Source: HLUCCA09 sp038757905 (GTDB lineage: Bacteria; Pseudomonadota; Alphaproteobacteria; Rhodobacterales; Rhodobacteraceae). From it: 14,145 nt of DNA. The translations under genes and the position numbers were made by a program. Below the pieces are notes generated by a model. It was given only the letters and a program-made list of their open reading frames with translations, was not told the DNA's origin and did no database searches. Every line of letters starts with the position of its first letter. Position 1 is the first letter of the stretch. Below are positions 1-6,787 of this stretch, one piece after another. The stretch spans positions 1-14,145 of the forward strand of contig JBCDGG010000138.1 in NCBI GenBank assembly GCA_038757905.1. Direction: 5' to 3'.

Positions 1-62
1 AACAGCATCACGCCGAACTGCAATCCGTTCAGGACCTGCTCAATCAGAAGGACAAACGTCAT
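1..62 (-). CDS. Branched-chain amino acid-type ABC transporter permease (LivH family), N-terminal fragment
   Basis: Only the first 20 codons are in the window; the gene runs off the left edge. The translation begins MTFVLLIEQVLNGLQFGVML, a hydrophobic start with the 'QxxNGLQxGxML' pattern typical of LivH-type inner-membrane permeases of the hydrophobic amino acid uptake (HAAT) ABC family. The ATG (complement of 60-62) follows a weak AAGG about 8 nt upstream. It lies 166 nt downstream of a substrate-binding protein gene on the same strand, the usual order for these transporters, so the two probably form one transport operon. The rest of the permease, LivM and the two ATPases would be beyond the left edge. 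The family call rests on a short stretch plus context; the substrate cannot be told. Confidence 0.8.
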   Translation of the reverse strand, partial: MTFVLLIEQVLNGLQFGVML

Positions 63-128
63 GGACGCCTTGTGGTTTGCGACAGGAGGGCGCGCACGGC
101 GGGATCACTCCGCAAGCCGCGTGAGGGC

Positions 129-156
129 GGCCCTGGCCCCTTTCCGGGACCGGGCC
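129..156 (-). other. Stem-loop between substrate-binding protein and permease genes
   Basis: Inverted repeat: 129-133 pairs with 152-156, 135-136 with 150-151 and 138-140 with 146-148, with one bulged base (134), one mismatch (137/149) and a 5-nt loop. No T-run follows on either strand, so it does not look like a classic rho-independent terminator. In transporter operons such structures often sit just after the binding-protein gene and protect its mRNA from 3' decay, giving more binding protein than permease. That role is inferred here. Confidence 0.5.
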
Positions 157-228
157 GTGGCTGCGCCGACAGCCCCAGAGCGGATGAGCGCAGGGGCTCG
201 TGCCAAACAGGGCGGCACACAGGGCGCG

Positions 229-1380
229 CTACATGCGGCACTCTTCGGCGTAGGCGTCGCCGCGCGCTTCCAGCGCGGTGCCGATCACCTTGTTGGTGAA
301 CACACCGCCCTCCTCGATCACCTCGCGCACATAGATGTTCTGGACCGGGTGGTTGTTCGGCCCAAACACGAACTCACCCCGCGTGGAGGCAAAGTCTGCA
401 GCCTTCAGCGCGGCGCGGAAGCCTTCCATGTCCGACGGATCGGCACTGTCCAGCGCCGACAGCAGGAGGTTGGCCGTATCGAAACCCTGGCTGGCATAGA
501 GCGACGGCAGGCGGCCATACGCCGCCTCGAAGCTCTCCACAAAGGCGATGTTGGTCGGGTTGTTGAGGTCCTTCGACCATTGCGAGGTGTTCACGACGCC
601 GAGCGCGGCATCCCCCACGGCCTGCAAGATCCCCTGATCGAAGGAGAAGGCCGGGCCGATCACCGGAAGCTCGACGCCGCTGTCGGCGTATTGCTTGAGA
701 AACGAGATCCCCATCCCGCCGGGCAGGAAGAAGAACACGCTATCCGCGCCGGAGGCGCGGATCTGCGCGATCTCGGCGGCATAGTCGGTCTGGCCGAGTT
801 GGGTGTAGATCTCGCCGGCCAGATCCCCCTCGTAGAACCGCTTGTAGCCCGTCAGCGCGTCCTGTCCGGCGGGATAGTTCGGGGCGAGAATGAAGGAGTT
901 GGCGAAGCCCGCCTGGTTGGCATAAGCGCCCGCCGCTTCGTGCAGATTGTCGTTCTGCCAGGCCACGTTGAAGTAGTTCTCATGGCAGCCGCGCCCGGCA
1001 AGCTGGGATGGCCCGGCATTGGGAGAGAGGTAGATCTTGCCCTGATTCACCGCCGAGGGGATCACCGCCATCGCCAGGTTCGACCAGATGATACCCGTCA
1101 GCACGTCCACATCTTCGGCCTGGATCATCTTATCGGCCAGTTGCACGGCGATGTCCGGCTTCCGCTGATCGTCTTCGATCGCGACGGAGATATCGTCGCG
1201 TCCCGATTGCTCGATCGCCAGCAGAAACCCATCGCGGACGTCGAGGCCAAGGCCAGCGCCGCCGCCTGACAATGTCGTGATCATACCGACCTTCACCTCG
1301 GCCGCCGCTCTCGTGGCCGACAGCGGCACGCAGACCGCCGCCAAAGCGGCCATGGCCGCGCCCATCATCTGGGTTTTCAT
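229..1380 (-). CDS. ABC transporter substrate-binding protein, branched-chain amino acid (HAAT/Peripla_BP_6) family
   Basis: Periplasmic type-I ligand-binding protein of 383 aa that would capture a small organic solute and hand it to the LivH-type permease encoded downstream. The N-terminus is a clear Sec signal peptide (MKTQ, hydrophobic core, predicted cleavage after ATRA or nearby), followed by the typical opening EVKVGMITTLSG. A cysteine in the GRGCHEN segment and one four residues from the C-terminus (EECRM) may form a disulfide, as in related proteins. Start choice: the ATG at 1380 has GGAGG (complement of 1391-1395) 10 nt upstream, whereas the ATG at 1389 would touch that GGAGG, so 1380 is preferred. 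The segment NAGPSQLAG resembles binding proteins of this family for aromatic or other carboxylic acids as well as amino acids; I cannot assign a substrate. It is divergent from the nucleoside-salvage operon. Confidence 0.93.
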   Translation of the reverse strand: MKTQMMGAAMAALAAVCVPLSATRAAAEVKVGMITTLSGGGAGLGLDVRDGFLLAIEQSGRDDISVAIEDDQRKPDIAVQLADKMIQAEDVDVLTGIIWSNLAMAVIPSAVNQGKIYLSPNAGPSQLAGRGCHENYFNVAWQNDNLHEAAGAYANQAGFANSFILAPNYPAGQDALTGYKRFYEGDLAGEIYTQLGQTDYAAEIAQIRASGADSVFFFLPGGMGISFLKQYADSGVELPVIGPAFSFDQGILQAVGDAALGVVNTSQWSKDLNNPTNIAFVESFEAAYGRLPSLYASQGFDTANLLLSALDSADPSDMEGFRAALKAADFASTRGEFVFGPNNHPVQNIYVREVIEEGGVFTNKVIGTALEARGDAYAEECRM

Positions 1381-1416
1381 CTTCACCATCCCTCCCCGGG
1401 TTGCCTTCCTCCGCCG

Positions 1417-1446
1417 GTTCTACAGGGCCCTTGCCGCTTTTGCCAA
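1417..1446 (-). promoter_or_regulatory. Possible sigma-70 promoter of the substrate-binding protein gene
   Basis: On the minus strand, TTGGCA (complement of 1441-1446; 5 of 6 match to TTGACA) is followed after 18 nt by TAGAAC (complement of 1417-1422; 4 of 6 match to TATAAT). Transcription would start near 1410, about 30 nt before the chosen ATG and just ahead of the GGAGG. It lies in the 118-nt gap shared with cdd. I see no equally good promoter facing cdd. Confidence 0.4.
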
Positions 1447-1498
1447 TCGCTTGCATCACCGGGCGCGCGCGCGCAGGTTGAGCGCGAGGAGGCCCGCA

Positions 1499-1900
1499 AT
1501 GACAGAAACCGAAACGCTCATCGCCGCTGCCCGCGCCGTGCGCGACAACGCCCACGCGCCCTATTCGGGCTTTGCCGTGGGTGCGGCGCTGCGCACGGCC
1601 TCGGGCACCCTGCATGTGGGCTGCAATGTCGAGAATATCGCCTATCCCGAAGGCACCTGCGCCGAGGCCGGCGCAATCGCCGCAATGGCCGCCGCGGGCG
1701 AGCGCGAAATCACCGCCATCGCCGTCATCGCCGACAGCCCGAGCCCCGTTCCCCCCTGCGGCGGCTGCCGCCAGAAGATCGCGGAGTTCGCAGCGGCGGA
1801 CGTGCCCGTGACGCTGGCGACGATGGGCGGGCAAACCCTGACGCTGACCGTGGCCGAGCTGTTGCCCGGGGCCTTCGGCGCCAGCCACATGGAGCGCTGA
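1499..1900 (+). CDS. cdd: Cytidine deaminase
   Basis: Zinc-dependent cytosolic enzyme that converts cytidine and deoxycytidine to uridine and deoxyuridine in pyrimidine salvage. The protein has 133 aa, the usual size of the small tetrameric class. Zinc and catalytic residues are present: C54-A-E56 (TCAEAGAI; E56 is the proton shuttle) and P-C87-GG-C90-RQ. The substrate-binding stretch around NVENIAYP (43-50) is also present. The start is set by GAGGAGG about 7 nt before the ATG and by homologous proteins beginning just ahead of the (A)RxVRxNAxAPYSxF segment; a longer in-frame extension upstream has no such support. It is the first gene of the salvage operon: deoA starts one base after its stop codon. 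Confidence 0.97.
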   Translation: MTETETLIAAARAVRDNAHAPYSGFAVGAALRTASGTLHVGCNVENIAYPEGTCAEAGAIAAMAAAGEREITAIAVIADSPSPVPPCGGCRQKIAEFAAADVPVTLATMGGQTLTLTVAELLPGAFGASHMER

Positions 1901-1901
1901 G

Positions 1902-3200
1902 ATGGACGCGCGCGAGGTTCTGTCCGCCCTCCGGCGGGGCGAGGCGCTGACGCCGGACGCCGCGCAATGGTTCGCCACCGCCATCGGCGACGGCACGGCG
2001 ACGGATGCCCAGGCCGGCGCCTTTGCCATGGGTGTCTGCCGCGCCCCGCTCGACCCGGCCGCCCGGGTCGCGCTGGCCACGGCGATGCGCGATTCCGGGC
2101 AGCTTCTGCAATGGGATCTCGACGCGCCGACGGTCGACAAACACTCCACCGGCGGTGTCGGCGATTGCGTTTCGCTGACCCTCGCCCCCGCGCTCGCGGC
2201 CTGCGGGGTGTTTGTCCCAATGATATCGGGGCGGGGCCTCGGCCATACCGGCGGCACCCTCGACAAGCTGGAGGCGATCCCGGGCTATCGCACCGACGTC
2301 GACGAGGACGGCTTTCGGGCCGTGGTCGGCGCAACGGGCCTTGCCATCGTCAGCGCCTCCGCCGATCTCGCACCCGCGGACAAGCGCCTCTACGCGATCC
2401 GCGACGTCACCGGCACGGTCGAAAGCATCGACCTGATCACCGCCTCGATTCTGGCCAAGAAGCTCGCCGCCGGGCTCGATGCGCTGGTGCTGGACGTCAA
2501 ATGCGGATCGGGCGCGTTCATGAAAACGCGGGAGGAGGCGCGCGCCCTGGCAAAATCTCTTGTGGAGACGGCCGATGGCGCGGGATGCGCGACCTCGGCG
2601 CTGATCACCGCCATGGATCAACCGCTCGTCACCGCGGCGGGCAATGCCGTCGAGGTGGCGGAATCCATGGAGACGCTGACATGTGCCTACGTCACGTCGC
2701 CGCTTTGGGAGGCCACCGTCGCGCTCGGGGCCGAAGTGCTGGACCTTGTCGGGATCGCAGACGGGCGCAAGCGGATCGACGAGGCGCTGCGCTCCGGCGC
2801 CGCGGCCGAGCGCTTCGGCGCCATGGTCGCCGCGCTCGGCGGACCGAATGACTTTGTCGAACGCTGGCGCGACCGCCTGCCCGCAGCGCCCGTGATCCGC
2901 ACCGTCGACCTCAGCCAAGGCGGCTTCGTGGCGAAGGTCGATACCGAGGCACTCGGCCTCGCCGTCGTCCATCTGGGCGGTGGACGGCTACGCGAGACGG
3001 ACAGGATCGATCCTGCCGTCGGCCTGACCCGCCTTGCCGGTCTGGGCGAAGAGGTGGGCCCGGGGCGCCCGCTGGCCCAGATCCATGCCGCCTCCGACGG
3101 CGATGCCGACATCGCCGAACACGCTATCCGCGCGGCCTACACCCTGGGCAGCGAGGCTGCCGATCCCCCCGATCTCATCCTGGAGCGGGTTGCACCATGA
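1902..3200 (+). CDS. deoA: Thymidine phosphorylase
   Basis: Phosphorolyses thymidine (and deoxyuridine) to the free base and 2-deoxyribose-1-phosphate. The 432-aa length fits the family (about 440). The phosphate-binding K80-HSTGGVGD is intact, followed by the family signature SGRGLGHTGGTLDKLE (109-124). Further on are the pyrimidine-binding segment with LYAIRDVTGTVES and the AKKLAAGLDALVLDVKCGSGAFM region, here cited only as landmarks. The C-terminal part is the usual alpha/beta domain. The gene starts 1 nt after cdd and its TGA overlaps the deoB ATG (ATGA at 3197-3200), indicating translational coupling. It takes deoxyuridine made by Cdd, gives deoxyribose-1-phosphate to DeoB, and releases uracil for Upp. 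Confidence 0.98.
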   Translation: MDAREVLSALRRGEALTPDAAQWFATAIGDGTATDAQAGAFAMGVCRAPLDPAARVALATAMRDSGQLLQWDLDAPTVDKHSTGGVGDCVSLTLAPALAACGVFVPMISGRGLGHTGGTLDKLEAIPGYRTDVDEDGFRAVVGATGLAIVSASADLAPADKRLYAIRDVTGTVESIDLITASILAKKLAAGLDALVLDVKCGSGAFMKTREEARALAKSLVETADGAGCATSALITAMDQPLVTAAGNAVEVAESMETLTCAYVTSPLWEATVALGAEVLDLVGIADGRKRIDEALRSGAAAERFGAMVAALGGPNDFVERWRDRLPAAPVIRTVDLSQGGFVAKVDTEALGLAVVHLGGGRLRETDRIDPAVGLTRLAGLGEEVGPGRPLAQIHAASDGDADIAEHAIRAAYTLGSEAADPPDLILERVAP

Positions 3201-4384
3201 GCCGCGCGTTTTTGATCGTCATCGATTCCGTCGGCGCGGGCGGGGCGCCCGATGCGCACCGCTTCTTCAACGGCGACCATCCCGACACGGGCGCCAACAC
3301 GCTCGCCCATATCGCGGAGGCGTGCGCCGAGGGCCGCGCCGAGACCGGCCGCAGCGGCCCGCTGCACGTGCCGCGTATGGACGCGATGGGCCTCTCCGCC
3401 GCGGTCCGCCTCGCCAGCGGCGCCGACATGCCGGGGCTCGGGGCCGCGCCCGCCGGTCTTTGGGGCGCGGCCGAAGAAGCATCTCCCGGCAAGGATACCC
3501 CGTCGGGCCACTGGGAACTCGCTGGCGTGCCCGTCCCGTGGGATTGGCACTACTTTCCCGACGCCGTACCGGCCTTCCCGGAGGACTTGACCGAAGCCGC
3601 CCGCCGCGCGGCCGGGACGGATGGCATTCTGGGCAATTGCCACGCCAGCGGGACCGAGATCATCGCCCGCCTCGGCCCCGAACACCTGCGAACAGGGTGG
3701 CCCATCTGCTATACCTCCGCCGACAGTGTCTTTCAGATCGCCGCACATGAAGAGGCCTTCGGGCTGGAGCGCCTCTTGCAGATGTGCAAGGCTCTGGCGC
3801 CCCTGCTGCACGACCGAAAGGTCGGGCGCGTCATCGCCCGGCCCTTCGTGGGCGAGCCGGGCAACTTCTCCCGCACCACGAACCGCCGCGACTTCGCGAT
3901 CCCCCCGCCGGCGCCCACCTTATGCGATTGGGTGCAGGCCGCCGGCCGGCCCGTGCACGCCGTGGGCAAGATTGGTGACATTTTCTCCATGCAGGGGATC
4001 ACCGACGTGGTGAAGGGCAGCGACGACGCGCTCATGGGCCATCTGGGGGATCTCATCCGCGGCTCGGAAGACGGATCGCTGACCTTCGCGAACTTCGTCG
4101 AGTTCGACAGCCTCTACGGCCACCGCCGCGACGTTGCAGGCTATGCCAGAGCGTTGGAATGGTTCGACGCAGCGCTCGGAAAGCTGCTGCCGCTGTTGCG
4201 CCCGGACGATCTGCTGCTTCTTACCGCGGATCACGGCAACGACCCCACATGGCCCGGCACGGACCACACGCGCGAACGGGTGCCCGTGCTGTGTCAGGGG
4301 CCGGCGCCCGGGGCCCTGGGGATCATCCCGTTCACCGGGGTGGCCGATCTCGTCGCCAGTCACCTCGGCATTCGCCCCGCCTAG
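3197..4384 (+). CDS. deoB: Phosphopentomutase
   Basis: Manganese-dependent alkaline-phosphatase-superfamily mutase that interconverts (deoxy)ribose-1-phosphate and -5-phosphate, linking nucleoside breakdown to central metabolism. The 395-aa protein has the full metal set, with the same relative spacing as characterised enzymes: D10 (VIDSVG), D304 and H309 (EFDSLYGH), D345-H346 (TADHGNDP) and H357 (GTDHTRE). T101 in GKDTPSGHWE is the expected phosphorylated threonine. The start overlaps deoA by 4 nt. DeoC (deoxyribose-phosphate aldolase), which would use the 2-deoxyribose-5-phosphate, is not in the window. The stop TAG is followed by a 126-nt structured gap before add. Confidence 0.98.
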   Translation: MSRAFLIVIDSVGAGGAPDAHRFFNGDHPDTGANTLAHIAEACAEGRAETGRSGPLHVPRMDAMGLSAAVRLASGADMPGLGAAPAGLWGAAEEASPGKDTPSGHWELAGVPVPWDWHYFPDAVPAFPEDLTEAARRAAGTDGILGNCHASGTEIIARLGPEHLRTGWPICYTSADSVFQIAAHEEAFGLERLLQMCKALAPLLHDRKVGRVIARPFVGEPGNFSRTTNRRDFAIPPPAPTLCDWVQAAGRPVHAVGKIGDIFSMQGITDVVKGSDDALMGHLGDLIRGSEDGSLTFANFVEFDSLYGHRRDVAGYARALEWFDAALGKLLPLLRPDDLLLLTADHGNDPTWPGTDHTRERVPVLCQGPAPGALGIIPFTGVADLVASHLGIRPA

Positions 4385-4420
4385 GCACCGATGCGCGCTG
4401 ACCGGGCCAAAAGCATGCGA

Positions 4421-4458
4421 GCCCCGCAATCCGGGGCAAGCCGGCCCGGCGCGCGGGC
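4421..4458 (+). other. Two tandem stem-loops after deoB
   Basis: First hairpin: 4421-4426 (GCCCCG) pairs perfectly with 4432-4437 (CGGGGC) around a 5-nt loop. Second: 4444-4448 (GCCCG) pairs with 4454-4458 (CGGGC) around GCGCG. There is no T-run behind either one, so they are more likely partial attenuation, pausing or RNA-processing sites inside the operon than full terminators. Confidence 0.45.
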
Positions 4459-4476
4459 TCTGGCCACTGCAGCGCT

Positions 4477-4505
4477 GCTCCTCTAGAAGCTCCTCGCAAA
4501 GGAGC
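4477..4505 (+). promoter_or_regulatory. Hairpin covering the add ribosome binding site, with a duplicated anti-SD heptamer
   Basis: GCTCCT at 4489-4494 pairs perfectly with AGGAGC at 4500-4505 around a 5-nt loop (CGCAA). The 3' arm contains the Shine-Dalgarno AGGAG that serves the GTG start of add at 4511. The heptamer GCTCCTC occurs twice, at 4477-4483 and 4489-4495, so either copy could mask the site. This would lower or regulate translation of add, the only gene of the operon not coupled by overlap to the one before it. Pairing is seen directly; the regulatory role is inferred. Confidence 0.4.
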
Positions 4506-4510
4506 CCCCG

Positions 4511-5494
4511 GTGACCGACAGCGCAAAAATCGAACTGCATCTCCATCTCGAAGGCGCCGCACCTCCCGCCCTGATCCGCGCTATCGCCGCAGAGAAGGGC
4601 GCCGATCTCAGCGCGATCTTCACACCCGGCGGGGATTACGCGTTCCGCGACTTCGCGCATTTCCTGAAGGTCTACGAGGCCGCGACCTCAGTCCTGACCA
4701 CGGCCGAGGATTATGCCCGCCTGACGCGCGCGGTCGCCGAGGCGCTGGCGGAGCACGGGGTGATCTATGCCGAGACATTCCTGTCGCCGGATTTCTGCGG
4801 CGGCGGCGATGTGGAAGCGTGGCGCGATTACCTCGCCGCCATCGAAGACGCCGCCGCCAGCGCGCACGCCGCCGGCGGTCCGATCCTGAAGGGCATCATC
4901 ACCTGCATCCGGCATTTCGGGCCGGAGCGCGCCAAGGCGCCTGCGCTCTGTGCCGCCGAAACGAAGGGCGATATGATCGTCGGCTTCGGCATCGCGGGCG
5001 ACGAGACGGTCGGCGCGCCAAAAGACTATGCCTGGGCCTTCGATTGCGCCCGCGAGGCGGGCCTGCATCTGACAGCGCATGCCGGCGAGTGGCGCGGGCC
5101 GGAGAGCGTGCGCCAGGCGGTGCAGGACCTGGGCGTGGAGCGCATCGGCCACGGTGTGCGGGCCATCGAGGATCCCGCCCTTGTCGAGAGCCTGGCCGAG
5201 AACGGGATCGTGCTGGAAGTCTGCCCCGGCTCGAACGTCGCGCTCGGCGTCTATCCCACGCTGGTCGAGCACCCCATCGAGACGCTGCGCGCCCGTGGCG
5301 TGCCGGTCACCGTCTCCACCGACGATCCCCCGTTCTTCCACACGACCATGTCGCTCGAATACGAGCGGCTCGCGGAGGCGTTCGGCTGGGACGCGGGCGA
5401 TTTTGCGGAGCTCAACCGCACCGCCGCACACGCCGCCTTCTGCGACGCGCCAACCCGCGAGACCCTCCTCAAGACACTGGACGCCACCCCATGA
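4511..5494 (+). CDS. add: Adenosine deaminase
   Basis: Zinc amidohydrolase that converts (deoxy)adenosine to (deoxy)inosine in purine salvage. It has 327 aa, close to the bacterial norm of about 330. Visible active-site residues are H10 and H12 (ELHLHLEG), H190 and E193 (TAHAGEW; E193 is the catalytic acid), H214 (RIGHGVR) and D271-D272 (VSTDDPPFF), all in the order expected for the metal site. The start is GTG: AGGAG at 4500-4504 is 6 nt upstream, an in-frame TAG lies at 4484-4486, and no later start would keep the HLHLEG motif. Its TGA overlaps the upp ATG (ATGA, 5491-5494). An adenine or other aminohydrolase of the same superfamily is less likely given the HAGEW/GHGVR/STDDP set and the salvage context. 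Confidence 0.93.
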   Translation: MTDSAKIELHLHLEGAAPPALIRAIAAEKGADLSAIFTPGGDYAFRDFAHFLKVYEAATSVLTTAEDYARLTRAVAEALAEHGVIYAETFLSPDFCGGGDVEAWRDYLAAIEDAAASAHAAGGPILKGIITCIRHFGPERAKAPALCAAETKGDMIVGFGIAGDETVGAPKDYAWAFDCAREAGLHLTAHAGEWRGPESVRQAVQDLGVERIGHGVRAIEDPALVESLAENGIVLEVCPGSNVALGVYPTLVEHPIETLRARGVPVTVSTDDPPFFHTTMSLEYERLAEAFGWDAGDFAELNRTAAHAAFCDAPTRETLLKTLDATP

Positions 5495-6132
5495 CCATCG
5501 GCAAAGACCACCTGACCGTCGTCGATCATCCACTGATCCAGCACAAGCTGACGATCATGCGCGAGAAATCCACCTCGACCGCATCGTTTCGGCAGCTTCT
5601 GCGCGAGATCAGCATGCTGCTGGCCTACGAAGTGACGCGCGAGATGCCGATGACGACCAAGATCATCGACACCCCGCTGACGGAAATGGAAGCGCCGACC
5701 CTGGCGGGCAAGAAGATGGCCCTGATCTCGATCCTGCGGGCCGGGAACGGCCTGCTGGACGGGGTGCTGGAACTGGTCCCCGCGGCGCGCGTCGGGTTTG
5801 TCGGGCTCTACCGCGATCCTGAGACGCTGCAGCCGGTTCAGTACTACTTCAAGGTGCCCGAGGACCTCTCAGGGCGGCTCGTCATCGCCGTCGACCCGAT
5901 GCTCGCCACCGGCAACTCCTCTGCCGCGGCGATCGATCTGCTGAAGAACGCGGGCGCCACCGATATCCGCTTTCTCTGCCTGCTCGCCGCACCGGAAGGT
6001 GTCGCGCGGATGCACGCGGCGCATCCTGACGTGCCCATCGTCACCGCCGCGCTCGACGAGCGGTTGAACGATCACGGCTACATCGTGCCCGGCCTGGGCG
6101 ACGCGGGCGACCGGATGTTCGGAACGAAATAG
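5491..6132 (+). CDS. upp: Uracil phosphoribosyltransferase
   Basis: Cytosolic enzyme that makes UMP from uracil and PRPP; it recovers the uracil released by DeoA. The protein has 213 aa, the usual size. Landmarks are the LRAGNGLLDG segment (82-91), the PRPP-binding loop VIAVDPMLATGNS (131-143) and the C-terminal uracil-binding region IVPGLGDAGDRMFGT (198-212). The ATG overlaps the stop of add by 4 nt, so translation is probably coupled. An open frame continues upstream into add, but that is antisense-free read-through in the other frame and lacks any family similarity. It is the last gene of the operon; only a weak 4-bp GGGC/GCCC hairpin follows. Confidence 0.98.
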   Translation: MTIGKDHLTVVDHPLIQHKLTIMREKSTSTASFRQLLREISMLLAYEVTREMPMTTKIIDTPLTEMEAPTLAGKKMALISILRAGNGLLDGVLELVPAARVGFVGLYRDPETLQPVQYYFKVPEDLSGRLVIAVDPMLATGNSSAAAIDLLKNAGATDIRFLCLLAAPEGVARMHAAHPDVPIVTAALDERLNDHGYIVPGLGDAGDRMFGTK

Positions 6133-6208
6133 CGCCGAAACCGGGCACCGCGGCCCTTCTCGAATCGTCGCCGCTGGGTAATCTGACGGGCAAACCTCGG
6201 GGGATCAT

Positions 6209-6736
6209 ATGGTTGCAGTTACATTCCGGGCCCTGGCCATCGGTGTTGCGGTTCTGTCCTGGTCGGCCGGTGGCGCACCGGCGCAGGATGCTGCCTCAGG
6301 CGGGTTCGTGGACCCTGTGCCCATCGTGCGGATCGGGCCGCCGGCGGGCTTCGAGTATGCCTTTACCGATGGCCGGCTGAACCCGAACCGGGGGGTGCGC
6401 ACCGCCCGCGGCAACGCGCAATCGGCCCAGATCTGGACGAACACCGTCCCCCGCCGGGAGATCCCGCTGTCGCGCGCCGCGATCGAAGCGGCCGCATCGG
6501 CCAATGCAGGGGCTCATCCCACCCGGGGTAGCTACGTTCAGGTGGCAAGCTTTCGCCATCTCAGCAACGCGCAAACCGCCGCCGCGCAGGTGCGGAGCGC
6601 GGGGCTGCCGTCGCGCGTGGTCACCTCGGGCGCCTATCAAGTGGTGCTGGCAGGTCCGCTCGGCACGGCGTCCGAGCGGCAGAGCGCATTGCAGACCACC
6701 CACGCCCTCGGCTACGGCGACGCATTCCTGCGGTAA
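6209..6736 (+). CDS. Secreted SPOR-domain protein
   Basis: A 175-aa exported protein. Residues 1-25 form a signal peptide (hydrophobic 4-19, likely cleavage after GAPA), with no lipobox cysteine. Residues about 107-175 form a SPOR domain (GSYVQVASFRHLSNAQ... to ...ALGYGDAFLR), a fold that binds peptidoglycan denuded of stem peptides at division septa. Between them, residues 48-85 hold FEYAFTDGRLNPNRG, then WTNTVPRRE, a segment that I recognise from other Rhodobacterales SPOR proteins. There is no transmembrane anchor apart from the signal peptide, so it should be free in the periplasm, unlike FtsN. The start ATG follows a GGGGG tract. It is 76 nt after upp on the same strand and could be an independent unit. 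Exact function is not known. Confidence 0.88.
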   Translation: MVAVTFRALAIGVAVLSWSAGGAPAQDAASGGFVDPVPIVRIGPPAGFEYAFTDGRLNPNRGVRTARGNAQSAQIWTNTVPRREIPLSRAAIEAAASANAGAHPTRGSYVQVASFRHLSNAQTAAAQVRSAGLPSRVVTSGAYQVVLAGPLGTASERQSALQTTHALGYGDAFLR

Positions 6737-6787
6737 CCCGCGCTAACCCCGTGGCTGGTGGGGGACGGGCATTGGCACTAGCGCGGG
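6737..6787. terminator. Candidate two-way terminator between convergent genes
   Basis: CCCGCGCTA (6737-6745) is perfectly complementary to TAGCGCGGG (6779-6787), starting directly after the stop codon of the SPOR gene and taking in the stop codon of the minus-strand gene. A second stem is nested in the 33-nt loop: CCCGT (6748-6752) with ACGGG (6765-6769). No clear T-run is present on either strand. Confidence 0.5.

Noticed and set aside
61..1269. A 402-codon plus-strand open frame opposite the substrate-binding protein
   Set aside because: Antisense frame of a gene with a clear signal peptide, ribosome site and family features; no similarity seen in the translation.
1461..1474. Run of alternating GC upstream of cdd as a Z-DNA or regulatory element
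   Set aside because: Short alternating GC runs are common in such GC-rich DNA and nothing else supports a function.
6143..6156. GGGC/GCCC hairpin after upp as a terminator
   Set aside because: Only 4 bp, with TTCT rather than a T-run behind it; not distinguishable from chance at this GC content.
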